Notes: generated from the sequence alone by a model not told the origin. Shown: positions 15,812-25,370, counted from the stretch's first letter. The stretch is 36,973 bases of DNA from an uncultured Thermoleophilia bacterium (GCA_903927755.1 CAIYOD010000014.1:1-36973); one strand, 5' to 3'. Translations and numbers: made by a program.

Positions 15812-18439
15812 GTGAACGCTGCCGACATCCGTGACCTGTTTCGAGACTTCTTCGTGTCCCGCGGGCACCTGGCCGGCGAACCCGCCGGTCTGGTGCCCGC
15901 GGGCGACACCAGCGTCCTCTTCACGACGGCGGGGATGCAGCAGTACAAGCCGTACTTCCTCGGCGTCGAGACGCCGCCGGCGACGCGCATCACCACCTGC
16001 CAGCGGTCGTTCCGCACCTCCGATGTCGAGAACGTGGGGAAGACGGCGCGCCACCTCACCTTCTTCGAGATGCTCGGTAACTTCTCGTTCGGCGACTACT
16101 TCAAGGCCGAGGCCATCGAGTGGTCCCTCGACCTCTCGGACCAGCTCGGGATCGACCGGAGCAAGGTCTGGGTGAGCGTCTACGGCGGCGACGCGCAGGT
16201 GCCGGCGGACGAGGAGGCCGTCGAGCTCTGGAAGTCTCACGGCTTCGGCGACGACCGCATCGTCCGCCTCGGACGCAGCGACAATTTCTGGGGCCCGGCG
16301 GGCCCTACCGGCCCGTGCGGACCCTGCTCCGAGTTGTACTACGATTTCGGCTCCGAGGTTGGCTGCGGCGATCCCGACTGCAAGCCGGGCTGCGACTGCG
16401 ACCGCTATCTGGAGTACTGGAACCTCGTGTTCGTGCAGTACGACATGGACGAGGCCGGCAACCTCACGCCGCTGCCCAAGGGCAGCATCGACACCGGCAT
16501 GGGGCTCGAGCGTATCGCGAGCATCACGCAGGGCGTCACGAACGTGTTCGAGACCGATCTGTTCGTTCCGCTGGTCGCACGCGGCGCGGAGCTGGCCGGC
16601 GTCACGCCCGGCTCCTCGTCTGCCGTCACTCGCGCGCTTCGCACCATGGCCGAGCACGCGCGCGGCGCCTCGTTCCTCATCATGGACGGCGTCCTGCCCG
16701 GCAACGACGGCCGTGACTACGTGCTGCGGCGCATCATCCGCCGCGCCGTGCAGCAGGCGGTGGCCATCGGCGTCGACACGCCGTTCCTCTCGACGCTCAC
16801 CGACGCCGTGGTCGACCAGATGAAGCACGCGTACCCCGGCCTGGTCGAGGCTCAGCCGGAGATCCGGCGCGTGGTGAACGAGGAGGAGGTGCGCTTCCGG
16901 CGCACGCTCGACCAGGGCATGGGCATCCTCGAGGAGTCGCTGCGTCGTGCGCGCGACGCGGGGACGGAGCTCCCCGCCGAGGTCGCCTTCGAGCTCCACG
17001 ATACGTATGGCTTCCCGTTCGACCTCACGCGCGAGATCGCCGCCGAGCAGGACATGACCGTCGACGAGGAGCGCTTCGGTCACCTCATGGACGAGCAGCG
17101 CGAACGTGCTCGGGCTGCGCAGAAGGAGGGCACGTTCGCCTCCGGCCCCGGCGAGGTCGACGACTTCCAGCGGCGCATGACCGACGTAGCCGTCGATTTC
17201 GTCGGCTATGAGCGTCTCGAGGTGTTCACCGTCATCCGCGCGCTCGGCGAGCTGGGCGACGGCCGCGTCGCGATCAAGCTCGCCGAGTCTCCGTTCTATG
17301 CCGAAGGCGGCGGCCAGATCGCCGACACCGGCTGGATCCACACCGACTCCGGCAAGCTCGAAGTCGAGAGCGTCGTGAAGTTCGTCGACGATCAGGTCGT
17401 CGTGGCCCGTCCGGTCGAAGGCAAGGTCGTGGAGGGCGAGCGCGCCAAGGCGATGGTCAACGCCGTGCGGCGTCACCAGACGGCCTGCAATCACACGGCG
17501 ACGCACCTGCTGCACAACGCCCTGCGCATCGTGCTCGGGGAGCCGGTGCGCCAGGCCGGGTCTCTTGTGAGCCCCGAGCGCCTGCGCTTCGACGTGTCGG
17601 TGCGCGAGGCGCCGACCGCGGACCAGTTGCGCCAGGTCGAGGACCTCGTCAACCGGCGCATCACCGAGAACCACCCGGTCCGACCGTTCGTGACGACCCG
17701 CGAGTACGCGGCGGAGATCGGCGCCATCGGCCAGTTCGAGGAGAAGTACGGCGAGTTCGTGCGCGTGCTCGAGATCGATGACTTCAGCCGCGAGCTCTGT
17801 GGCGGCACGCACGTCTCCTCCACCTCGCAGATCGGCCTCTTCAAGATCACCTCCAGCCAGTCTGTCGGCGCCAACACGCGGCGCATCGAGGCCATCACGT
17901 CCGCCGCGGCCGTCGAGCACTATCGCGGGCTCGAGCGCGAGTGGGACGGCCTGGCCACCGGCCTCAAGGTGAGGCCGGACCGCGTCCCCGCGACGGTGGA
18001 GAAGCTCGCCGCGGACGTGCACGACCTTCAGAAGAAGCTGAGGGCGGCGGAGAGCGGCGAGCGCCGCGACCTCGCCGCGGAACTGCTCGCCGGCGCCGTC
18101 GAGGCCGGAGGCCTCGCGGTCGTGGCCGGCTCGCCGCAGGTGGAGACGGCCGACGAACTGCTCACGCTGGTCGACGAGGTCCGCGCCAGGCGCGGCGACT
18201 GCGTCGTCCTGCTCGCATCCGACGTCGACGGCCGGGTGGCCGCCGTCGTCGCCGCGAGCGACGCGGCCGTCGGTCGCGGAGTCAAGGCCGGCGACGTCAT
18301 GAAGACGATGCTGCCGGCCATCGGCGGCAAGGGCGGCGGCAAACCGACGCTCGCACGTGGCGGCGGCCCCGACAGCGGTGGGATCGCCGCCGCACTCGAG
18401 GCCGGGGTGGCCGTCGTCAAGGATGTCCTCGGCGGCTGA
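15812..18439 (+). CDS. alaS: Alanine--tRNA ligase
   Basis: 875-residue class II synthetase with its editing and C-terminal domains. It begins at GTG 15812 with the AlaRS signature AADIRDLFRDFF. The core holds TTAGMQQYKPYFLG, CQRSFRTSDVENVG, FFEMLGNFSFGDYFK, and DTGMGLERIASITQG. The editing site is HTATH (561-565) and CGGTH (663-667), with zinc-binding histidines and cysteine intact; these positions match E. coli AlaRS closely. A DHHA1-like C-Ala domain follows, ending in GKGGGKPTLARGGG. The stop is directly followed by the ruvX GTG. Confidence 0.97.
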   Translation: MNAADIRDLFRDFFVSRGHLAGEPAGLVPAGDTSVLFTTAGMQQYKPYFLGVETPPATRITTCQRSFRTSDVENVGKTARHLTFFEMLGNFSFGDYFKAEAIEWSLDLSDQLGIDRSKVWVSVYGGDAQVPADEEAVELWKSHGFGDDRIVRLGRSDNFWGPAGPTGPCGPCSELYYDFGSEVGCGDPDCKPGCDCDRYLEYWNLVFVQYDMDEAGNLTPLPKGSIDTGMGLERIASITQGVTNVFETDLFVPLVARGAELAGVTPGSSSAVTRALRTMAEHARGASFLIMDGVLPGNDGRDYVLRRIIRRAVQQAVAIGVDTPFLSTLTDAVVDQMKHAYPGLVEAQPEIRRVVNEEEVRFRRTLDQGMGILEESLRRARDAGTELPAEVAFELHDTYGFPFDLTREIAAEQDMTVDEERFGHLMDEQRERARAAQKEGTFASGPGEVDDFQRRMTDVAVDFVGYERLEVFTVIRALGELGDGRVAIKLAESPFYAEGGGQIADTGWIHTDSGKLEVESVVKFVDDQVVVARPVEGKVVEGERAKAMVNAVRRHQTACNHTATHLLHNALRIVLGEPVRQAGSLVSPERLRFDVSVREAPTADQLRQVEDLVNRRITENHPVRPFVTTREYAAEIGAIGQFEEKYGEFVRVLEIDDFSRELCGGTHVSSTSQIGLFKITSSQSVGANTRRIEAITSAAAVEHYRGLEREWDGLATGLKVRPDRVPATVEKLAADVHDLQKKLRAAESGERRDLAAELLAGAVEAGGLAVVAGSPQVETADELLTLVDEVRARRGDCVVLLASDVDGRVAAVVAASDAAVGRGVKAGDVMKTMLPAIGGKGGGKPTLARGGGPDSGGIAAALEAGVAVVKDVLGG

Positions 18440-18835
18440 GTGAAGGTCCTCGCGCTCGATCACGGCACCGTCCGTACCGGCGTCGCCGTCTCCGACGAGA
18501 CCGGGACGCTGGCGCGTCCACTCACGGTCGTCGAGCGCGTGGGCACCGAGCGTGGGTTCGCGGCGCTGCTCGCCCTTCTCGAGACCGAGCGACCGGCGCG
18601 CATCGTGGTAGGCTTGCCGCTGTCACTCGACGGCCGGGAGCACGGGCAGGCGCGTTCCGCGCGAGCGTTCGCGCAACGTCTCGCCGCCGCCGTCGAGATC
18701 CCCGTCGAGCTGGCCGACGAGCGGTTCACGACCAAGCTCGCCGATCAGCGCGGAGGGGCCGCGGCACGCGACGCGCGCGCCGCGGCGACACTGCTCGAGG
18801 ACTACCTCAGGACGGTGGATGGCCAGGCAACCTGA
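18440..18835 (+). CDS. ruvX: YqgF/RuvX RNase H-fold nuclease (pre-16S rRNA processing / Holliday junction family)
   Basis: 131 residues. The N-terminal LALDHGTVRTGVAVSD carries the first catalytic Asp of the RNase H fold, usually LGlDxGxkRiGvA. VVGLPLSLDG and ADERFTT (E of the acidic set) follow, and the C-terminal DARAAATLLEDYL replaces the usual D..AA..iL..yL. The GTG start abuts the alaS stop with no gap, and its end overlaps mltG by 17 nt. The order alaS-ruvX-mltG-aroE is common in Gram-positive bacteria. Confidence 0.92.
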   Translation: MKVLALDHGTVRTGVAVSDETGTLARPLTVVERVGTERGFAALLALLETERPARIVVGLPLSLDGREHGQARSARAFAQRLAAAVEIPVELADERFTTKLADQRGGAAARDARAAATLLEDYLRTVDGQAT

Positions 18836-20012
18836 CGGGTCCGGAGGCCGGGAGCGGCCTGCCTCTACGGGGCAGAGGCCGCCCGGCGCCGGCTGGACGC
18901 GCTATGAGCCCGCCGGCGGGCGGACGGACGACCAGCTCGGTATCGAGCGGCGCCGCGGCACGCGTCACGATGACGGCCGGCGCGGGAGGCGCCGCCGCCG
19001 CCGGCTCCTTGGGTATCTCCTCGTGGCCGTCTTCGCGCTCGTCTTGGGAGTCGGAGTCGGCTACGCGCGCGCCTACTTCCAGCCGGGTGAGGTCGGGGGC
19101 ACGGTCACCGTGGTCATCAAGGAGGGGTCGAGCCTTCGTGCCATCTCGACGGAGCTCGAGAAGCAGGGTGTGGTGGAGCATGCGCGCGCTTTCGAGATAG
19201 AAGTCGAGGGGAAGGGCTACGCGACCCGTCTCATGCCGGGCACCTATCAGCTCCACATCAACGAGCCCTACGATGTCCTGATCAAGAAGCTGCTCAAGGG
19301 GTCCAAGCCGCCGACCGTCAAGGTCTCGATCCCAGAAGGGACGACGCTGAGGCAGGCGGCGGCGATCGTGTCCAAAGAGGTGAAGCGGATATCGGCCGTC
19401 GGCTACACCAAGGCCGCGCGAGACGACCCGCCGCCGTTCACGCTCGAGGGCTACAAGAAGGGCGGCACGCTCGAGGGGATGCTCTTCCCGGCCACCTACG
19501 AGGTGTACCCCAAGAAGGCGACCGCGCCGAAGTTCGTGCAGGATCAGCTTGACGCCTTTGAGGCCAACTTCGCGAAGGTCGACATGTCCCGGGCCCGGGC
19601 GGCCAATCTCACGGAGTACGACGTCGTCGTCATCGCCTCGATGATCGACAGGGAGGCGCTGGTGCCCGCCGAGCGGCCCATCGTCGCCGCGGTCATCTGG
19701 AACCGGCTGCGCAAGGACATGCTCCTGCAGATCGACGCGACCATCCAGTACGCGCTCGGCAAGACCAAGCCGGTCCTCACCTACGACGACCTCAAGATCG
19801 ATTCGCCGTACAACACCTACAAGCACGCCGGTCTGCCGCCGACGCCGATCTCCAACCCGGGCTTGGCGGCGCTGGAGGCGGCGGCGAACCCGACGGACGA
19901 CAAGTACCTGTACTACGTCGCCCGCAATGACGGCACCGGGCGTCACTACTTCTCGACGACCTACGAGCAGTTCCTGGTCGACGAGGCGAAGGCCCAGGCG
20001 AACGGGCAGTAG
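18819..20012 (+). CDS. mltG: Endolytic murein transglycosylase MltG (YceG-like)
   Basis: 397-residue membrane enzyme that cuts nascent glycan strands and helps terminate peptidoglycan polymerisation. A long polar, Arg-rich cytoplasmic N-terminus (about 60 residues) precedes one transmembrane helix (about 63-83). A LysM-like module (VTVVIKEGSSLRAISTELEKQGVV) is followed by the catalytic YceG domain. The catalytic glutamate is in SMIDREALVPAER (Glu279), corresponding to the second Glu of the E. coli IVEKE motif; the first is Asp here. LQIDATIQYALG and SPYNTYKHAGLPPTPISNPG are strongly conserved. ATG 18819 lies within ruvX. Confidence 0.94.
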   Translation: MARQPDGSGGRERPASTGQRPPGAGWTRYEPAGGRTDDQLGIERRRGTRHDDGRRGRRRRRRLLGYLLVAVFALVLGVGVGYARAYFQPGEVGGTVTVVIKEGSSLRAISTELEKQGVVEHARAFEIEVEGKGYATRLMPGTYQLHINEPYDVLIKKLLKGSKPPTVKVSIPEGTTLRQAAAIVSKEVKRISAVGYTKAARDDPPPFTLEGYKKGGTLEGMLFPATYEVYPKKATAPKFVQDQLDAFEANFAKVDMSRARAANLTEYDVVVIASMIDREALVPAERPIVAAVIWNRLRKDMLLQIDATIQYALGKTKPVLTYDDLKIDSPYNTYKHAGLPPTPISNPGLAALEAAANPTDDKYLYYVARNDGTGRHYFSTTYEQFLVDEAKAQANGQ

Positions 20013-20094
20013 TGAGCCGCGGGCAGGAGCCCGGCGGCGCGCGGCCAATGTAGCAGTACACCTTCGGCGCTCCCGCGCCGGGGAGGGGGCAGCA

Positions 20095-20937
20095 CTGGTC
20101 AGCGGCACCACACACGTCATCGGCATCATCGGCGACCCCGTGTCGCACTCACTCTCGCCGAGGCTGCAGAACGCCGCGTTCGCGGCGCTCGGTCTCGACT
20201 ACGTCTACGTGCCGCTGCCGGTCCGCGCGGCTGAGGTGGGCGCGGCAGTGCGGGGCCTTGCGGCCCTCGGCTTTCGCGGCGCCAACGTCACCATCCCGCA
20301 CAAGGGCGCCGTCATCCCGTACCTGGACGAACTCTCCGAGGACGCTCGTCTCGCGGACGCGGTCAACACCATCGTCGTGGACGAAGGATTCCTGCGCGGG
20401 TACAACACCGATGTGGAAGGGGTCCGTGCAGCGCTCGTCGCCGTCGCCGGCGATTCGCTGAGCGGCGACCCGGCGCTGATCCTCGGCGCCGGAGGGGCGG
20501 CGCGTGCGGCCGCGCTCGCTCTGGCCCGGCTCGGATGTCCTCTCACCATCGTGAATCGCACACCCGCCGCGGCGGAGCATCTCTCGGCGCTCATCACGAC
20601 GGGCGTCCCCGGCGCCTCCTGCGACCGGCTTGCGTTGTCTGCCCTGACGGAGCGCGAGGTGGAGCGTCAGCGCGTCGTGGTCAACGCCACCTCCCTCGGT
20701 ATGGCCGGCGAGGGTAAAGTCCCTGCCCTCCTCGCCGATAACGTTACGGCGGGGCAAGTCGTATTCGATGCGGTATACGCTTCCGCGCCGACTGACTTCC
20801 TCGTGGCGGCGCGAGCCCGTGGAGCCACCATCGTCGATGGCCTGACGATGCTGCTGGGGCAAGCGGGCGAGGCGTTCAGCCTCTGGACGGGCGCGCCGGC
20901 GCCGCTGGAAGTGATGAGAGATGCCGTCCAACGATGA
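20095..20937 (+). CDS. aroE: Shikimate dehydrogenase
   Basis: NADPH-dependent reduction of 3-dehydroshikimate in aromatic amino acid synthesis. 280 residues if started at CTG 20095. Shikimate-binding SHSLSP, catalytic NVTIPHKG (Lys70), NT of DAVNTI and YNTDVEG (Asp106) are present, followed by the nucleotide-binding GAGGAARA, NRT and NATSLG. The C-terminal TDFL and LGQAGEAFSLWTG blocks are typical. No ATG, GTG or TTG exists in frame between the mltG stop and the first conserved strand. CTG 20095 has a very strong GGAGGGGG site five bases upstream, so it is the best start. The 3' end overlaps pilB by 17 nt, placing aroE at the head of the pilus genes. Confidence 0.9.
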   Translation: MVSGTTHVIGIIGDPVSHSLSPRLQNAAFAALGLDYVYVPLPVRAAEVGAAVRGLAALGFRGANVTIPHKGAVIPYLDELSEDARLADAVNTIVVDEGFLRGYNTDVEGVRAALVAVAGDSLSGDPALILGAGGAARAAALALARLGCPLTIVNRTPAAAEHLSALITTGVPGASCDRLALSALTEREVERQRVVVNATSLGMAGEGKVPALLADNVTAGQVVFDAVYASAPTDFLVAARARGATIVDGLTMLLGQAGEAFSLWTGAPAPLEVMRDAVQR

Positions 20938-22927
20938 CAGGACGACCGAACAGACCAAGCCGGGCTTCCTAGCCGGAAGTGGAGGAGACGAGCTGGAACC
21001 GATCATGGATCCCGCGGGGCGCTTCGATCCGCAGCAGCCGAAGCCGGCGCCTGTGTCGGCGGCGGACGTTGTCGACGACCTGCTGAGCGAAGACGGCGGC
21101 CGCAACGGCAACGGCGTGAGCGCGGGCATCGAGGCGGTCGAGGCCTCGATCCCCGGCGAACCCGCCTTCGTCGAACCGTCCCTCTCCGGCTCGCCCGTCT
21201 CCGACGACCAGACCCTCGACGACTCCGAGCCCATCGTTCGCAGCCAGCGCACGAGCAAGCTGCGCCTGGGGGACCTCCTCAAGGAGATGGGCCTCGTCAC
21301 CGACGAGCAGGTCGAGAGCGCGATCGGCCGTCAGAAGGAGACCCGCAAACGGCTCGGTCAGCTGCTGCTCGAGGATGGCGTCGTCACCCAGCTCGACCTC
21401 ACCAAGGCTCTTGCGCAGAAGTTCGGCGTGAGCTTCCTCGACCTGACCTCGACCCGCTTCGACGGCGCCGCGGCCGCCTACATCGACGAGAAGCTGGCGC
21501 GGCGCTACGGCGCGGTCCCGGTGCGGTTCCTCGAGGACAACACCCTGCTGGTGGCGATGATCGATCCGCAGAACCTGCCGGCGCAGGAAGACCTGGCGAT
21601 CATCACCGGTTTCCCGATCCAGCCGGCGATCGCCAGCGAGGAGGACGTCTTCGGGGCCATCGCCAAGATCTACCGTGAGAGGGGAGAGATCGGCGAGAGC
21701 GCGAGCGACGTCGCCGGCGAGGGCGACGACGAATCGATCGCCGACATCCGCGACGCCACTGAAGAAGCGCCGATCGTCAAACTGGTGAACTCCGTCATCG
21801 CACAGTCGGTCGACGACTCCGCGAGCGACATCCACTTCGAGCCGCAGGCCAAGGAGCTCATGGTGCGCTTCCGCATCGACGGGGTGCTCCACGAGATCAT
21901 GTCCATCCCGCGCCGCATGCAGAACGGCGTCATCAGCCGCCTGAAGATCATGGCCGAGCTGGACATCGCCGAGCGGCGGGTGCCTCAGGACGGGCGCATC
22001 GGCCTCATGGTCGGCGGCAAGCCGATCGACATGCGCGTCGCCACCCTGCCCACGGTCTACGGCGAGAAGATCGTCATGCGCCTCCTCGACAAATCCAACG
22101 TGATGCTCGACCTCGAGGATCTCGGCTTCGCCGAGAAGGCGCTCAAGCGGTTCCAGAAGTCGTTCCTGAAGCCGTACGGCGCGATCCTCGTCACCGGCCC
22201 GACGGGCTCGGGCAAGTCGACCACGCTGTACGCCGCGCTGAACATCCTGAACAGCCCGGAGAAGAACATCATCACGGTGGAGGACCCTGTCGAGTATCGC
22301 CTCACCGGCATCAACCAGGTCCAGGTGAACACGCGCGCGGGCATGACGTTCGCCGCCGCGCTTCGCTCGATCCTGCGCTGCGACCCCGATATCGTGATGG
22401 TCGGCGAGATCCGCGACCGTGAGACCGCCCTGATCGCCGTCGAGTCGGCGCTCACCGGCCACCTCGTGCTCAGTACGCTGCACACCAACGACGCCCCCGG
22501 GGCGCTCTCCCGCCTCACGGAGATGGGCATCGAGCCCTTCCTCACCTCTTCAGCGGTCGACGCCGTGCTGGCTCAGCGTCTCGCCCGCCGTCTGTGCTCG
22601 CAGTGCAAGGAGCCGTACACGGCGACCAAGGAGATGCTGCGCAAGAACGATTTTCCGCCGGAGGTTTGTGACCGGGATGACGTTGTCCTGTATCGTGCCA
22701 AGGGCTGCTCGAGGTGCAACAATACGGGCTATAAGGGGCGGCTGGGGCTGTACGAGGTGATGATCGTCAGCGAGGCGATCCGCCGGCTCACCGTCGAACG
22801 CAAGAGCGCGGACGAGATCGGCCGCGTGGCAGCCGCGGAGGGGATGAAGTCGCTGCGCGAAGACGGCATCGACAAGGTACTGCTGGGCATGACCTCCGTG
22901 GAGGAGATCGCCCGCGTGATCATCTGA
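20921..22927 (+). CDS. pilB: Type IV pilus extension ATPase PilB with c-di-GMP-binding-type MshEN domain
   Basis: Cytoplasmic hexameric ATPase that powers pilus extension. 668 residues. A disordered acidic N-terminus of about 110 residues precedes an MshEN (T2SSE N-terminal) domain with two 24-residue motifs at 115-138 and 144-167, separated by five residues. Each starts RLGxLL, has G at position 10 and ends in Q or K, the pattern that binds c-di-GMP in MshE and PilB proteins. The ATPase core has Walker A GPTGSGKST from 426, Asp box, Walker B (IVMVGEIRDRET), His box (TGHLVLSTLHTNDA) and the zinc cysteines CSQC/CSRC typical of PilB but not PilT. The start overlaps aroE. Confidence 0.97.
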   Translation: MPSNDDRTTEQTKPGFLAGSGGDELEPIMDPAGRFDPQQPKPAPVSAADVVDDLLSEDGGRNGNGVSAGIEAVEASIPGEPAFVEPSLSGSPVSDDQTLDDSEPIVRSQRTSKLRLGDLLKEMGLVTDEQVESAIGRQKETRKRLGQLLLEDGVVTQLDLTKALAQKFGVSFLDLTSTRFDGAAAAYIDEKLARRYGAVPVRFLEDNTLLVAMIDPQNLPAQEDLAIITGFPIQPAIASEEDVFGAIAKIYRERGEIGESASDVAGEGDDESIADIRDATEEAPIVKLVNSVIAQSVDDSASDIHFEPQAKELMVRFRIDGVLHEIMSIPRRMQNGVISRLKIMAELDIAERRVPQDGRIGLMVGGKPIDMRVATLPTVYGEKIVMRLLDKSNVMLDLEDLGFAEKALKRFQKSFLKPYGAILVTGPTGSGKSTTLYAALNILNSPEKNIITVEDPVEYRLTGINQVQVNTRAGMTFAAALRSILRCDPDIVMVGEIRDRETALIAVESALTGHLVLSTLHTNDAPGALSRLTEMGIEPFLTSSAVDAVLAQRLARRLCSQCKEPYTATKEMLRKNDFPPEVCDRDDVVLYRAKGCSRCNNTGYKGRLGLYEVMIVSEAIRRLTVERKSADEIGRVAAAEGMKSLREDGIDKVLLGMTSVEEIARVII

Positions 22928-22954
22928 TCTGGTAACCATGGCGAGGAAGTGAAC

Positions 22955-24034
22955 ATGGATCTGGTCGACGTCCTTCTCGAAGTACTGGAGCGAGACGCGA
23001 GCGACCTGCACCTCACGGTGGGGTCGCCGCCGATCATCCGCATCAACGGCCAGCTGGAGCGTCTGGACTACCCGCGGCTCTCGGCCAACGACACGCGGGA
23101 ACTGATCTACTCGATCCTCTCGCAGGACCAGCGTCAGCGACTTGAGAACGAATGGGAGATCGACTTCTCCTACTCGGTCCCCGGCCGGGCGCGCTTTCGC
23201 GTCAACGCCTACTTCCAGCGCAACAGCCTGGGGGCGGCCTTCCGCCTGATCCCCATCAACATCAAGAAGCTCGAGGACCTCGGCCTGCCGCCGTCGCTCC
23301 ATGACCTGACACGCAAGCCGCGTGGCTTCTGCATCGTCACCGGCCCCACGGGCTCGGGCAAGAGCACCACGCTGGCCGCGATGATCGATGAGATCAACGA
23401 GACGCGCGACGAGCACATCATGACGATCGAGGACCCCATCGAGTTCCTCCACCGCCACAAGAAGTGCATGGTCAACCAGCGTGAGGTCGGGGCCGACACC
23501 AAGAGCTTCAACCGGGCGCTGAAGAGCGTGCTCCGCCAGGACCCGGACATCATCCTGGTGGGCGAGATGCGCGACACCGAGACGATGGCCACCGCCCTGA
23601 CCGCCGCCGAGACCGGTCACCTCGTGTTCGCCACCCTGCACACCCAGGACGCGCCGCAGACCATCGACCGCATCATCGACGTCTTCCCGCCGCACCAGCA
23701 GGAGCAGATCCGCGTGCAGCTCTCGACGACGCTCATGGGCGTCTGCACCCAGCAGTTGCTGCCCACGCGCGACGGCCGGGGCCGCTGCGTGGCGTGCGAG
23801 CTCCTCATCCCGACCCCCGCGGTCCGCAACCTCATCCGCGAGGGCAAGACGCACCAGATCTACTCCACGATGCAGACAGGGACGGCCTTCGGCATGCAGA
23901 CCATGGACGCGGCGCTCGCCGATCTCGTGCGCCGCGGCATCATCACGCGAGAGCTGGCCAAGAACCGCTCGAGCACGCCGGCGGAGTTCGAGCGGCTGCT
24001 GGGCGCGCCCACCGCCGCCGCCGCCGGCCGCTGA
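22955..24034 (+). CDS. pilT: Type IV pilus retraction ATPase PilT
   Basis: Cytoplasmic ATPase that depolymerises the pilus and gives twitching force. 359 residues. It begins MDLVDVLLEVLERDASDLHLTVG, the normal PilT N-terminus. Walker A GPTGSGKST lies at about 130-138, with Walker B DPDIILVGEMRDTET and the His box TGHLVFATLHTQDA. The retraction-specific helix AVRNLIRE (AIRNLIRE in other PilTs) is near the C-terminus. Zinc cysteines of PilB are absent. ATG 22955 is preferred over GTG 22949 because GAGG is spaced 8 nt from it. It follows pilB by 27 nt. Confidence 0.96.
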   Translation: MDLVDVLLEVLERDASDLHLTVGSPPIIRINGQLERLDYPRLSANDTRELIYSILSQDQRQRLENEWEIDFSYSVPGRARFRVNAYFQRNSLGAAFRLIPINIKKLEDLGLPPSLHDLTRKPRGFCIVTGPTGSGKSTTLAAMIDEINETRDEHIMTIEDPIEFLHRHKKCMVNQREVGADTKSFNRALKSVLRQDPDIILVGEMRDTETMATALTAAETGHLVFATLHTQDAPQTIDRIIDVFPPHQQEQIRVQLSTTLMGVCTQQLLPTRDGRGRCVACELLIPTPAVRNLIREGKTHQIYSTMQTGTAFGMQTMDAALADLVRRGIITRELAKNRSSTPAEFERLLGAPTAAAAGR

Positions 24035-24038
24035 GCGC

Positions 24039-24065
24039 TGCAGGAATCACGGCGCAAGCCGATAA
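24039..24065 (+). promoter_or_regulatory. Possible FliA/WhiG-type promoter before pilC
   Basis: GCCGATAA (24058-24065) is a perfect match to the FliA/WhiG -10. Fifteen bases upstream is TGCA, only a half match to the TAAA -35. An exact 8-mer is expected about once by chance in a window of this size, so its value comes from lying in the pilT-pilC gap near a sigma gene. Confidence 0.35.
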
Positions 24066-24137
24066 AGACAGGGGAGCAACGCCAGTCGACGACAGGCGAG
24101 CCGGTCAGCCGGCCGCGAGAAGGGCGTGGGAGAGGCA

Positions 24138-25352
24138 ATGACGAACTTCGCGTACAAAGCACTCGACGGGCGCGGCGCCCAGGCCGCCGGTGAGATCGAG
24201 GGCGAGAGCAAGGCTGCCGTCGCCGCCGCTCTGCGCAGCAAGGGCCTCACCGTGCTCGATCTCAACGAGGTCAAGCAGGGGTGGGGTCAGATCCAGATCG
24301 GCGGCCGCATCAAGGCCAAGGACCTCACGGTCTTCTCGCGCCAGTTCGCGACCATGGTCAACTCCGGCCTCTCGATGTTGCGCTGTCTGTACGTCCTCGA
24401 AGAGCAGACGCCCAACAAGAAGCTCGCCGCGGTGGTCAGCGACGTCCGCGCCGACGTCGAGGCCGGCATCGCGCTCTCCGACGCCATGGAGAAGCACCCC
24501 AAGGTGTTCAGCAAGCTGTACGTGAGCATGGTCAGGGCCGGCGAGCTCGGCGGTATCCTTGACGAGGTCCTGAACCGCCTGGCGACGCAGCTCGAGAAGG
24601 AGGACCAGATTCGCCGCGCAGTCAAGTCGGCGATGGTCTACCCGGTCCTCATCGGCAGCTTCGCCATCCTCGTCCTGATCGGGATGGTCTTGTTCCTCAT
24701 CCCGATCTTCGCGGCCATGTACAAAGACCTCGGCGACGCCAAGTTGCCGATGCTCACGCGCATCATGATGTCCATCTCGAACGCGGCGCTGTCGTTCCCC
24801 ATGAACATCGTCATCCTCGTGGCGATCATCGCTGTCGTCTGGGGCCTCCTGCGGCTCAAGCGGACCGACCGCGGCACGCACGCGTGGGACCGCTTCAAGC
24901 TGCGCATCCCCATGGGCATCGGCGAGATCATCCGCAAGCTGGCCATCGCGCGCTTCTCGCGCACGCTGGGGACGCTCATCACGTCCGGCGTCCCCATCCT
25001 GCAAGCCATCGAGATCACCGGCCAGGCGGCCGGCAACGTCGTGATCGAGGACGCCATGGAGGATGTCCAGCAGAGCGTCAAGGAGGGGCAGTCCATCACG
25101 GCGCCACTGTCGAGGGTCAAGGTGTTCCCCGCCATGGTCACGCAGATGATCTCCGTGGGCGAGGAGACGGGCTCACTCGATGCCATGCTGGGCAAGATCG
25201 CCGACTTCTACGAGGACGAAGTGAACGCGGCCGTCAAGTCGCTCACGTCGATCCTCGAGCCGATCCTCATGTTGTTCGTGGGCGCACTGGTGGGGACAGT
25301 CGTCATCTCGATGTACCTGCCGATCTTCAACATGATGAACATCGTCAAGTAA
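24138..25352 (+). CDS. pilC: Type IV pilus inner-membrane platform protein PilC
   Basis: Platform on which PilB and PilT act. 404 residues from ATG 24138, with an alternative GTG 24126; the GGGAG ribosome site fits the ATG. It begins NFAYKALDGRGAQAAGEIEG, the common PilC/GspF start, and contains two T2SSF domains. The first has FSRQFATMVNSGLSMLRCL, the second ARFSRTLGTLITSGVPILQAI. Three transmembrane regions are seen at about 167-190, 215-235 and 375-398, and each domain has the GExxG-type element (RAGELGG and VGEETGSLD). The gap of 103 bp after pilT is one of the few in the operon. Confidence 0.96.
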   Translation: MTNFAYKALDGRGAQAAGEIEGESKAAVAAALRSKGLTVLDLNEVKQGWGQIQIGGRIKAKDLTVFSRQFATMVNSGLSMLRCLYVLEEQTPNKKLAAVVSDVRADVEAGIALSDAMEKHPKVFSKLYVSMVRAGELGGILDEVLNRLATQLEKEDQIRRAVKSAMVYPVLIGSFAILVLIGMVLFLIPIFAAMYKDLGDAKLPMLTRIMMSISNAALSFPMNIVILVAIIAVVWGLLRLKRTDRGTHAWDRFKLRIPMGIGEIIRKLAIARFSRTLGTLITSGVPILQAIEITGQAAGNVVIEDAMEDVQQSVKEGQSITAPLSRVKVFPAMVTQMISVGEETGSLDAMLGKIADFYEDEVNAAVKSLTSILEPILMLFVGALVGTVVISMYLPIFNMMNIVK

Positions 25353-25370
25353 CTCCCGGGGGCCAGAGGC

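Noticed and set aside
15779..18463. An 894-codon open frame on the minus strand opposite alaS
   Set aside because: Complement shadow of alaS with no recognisable domain and no ribosome site.
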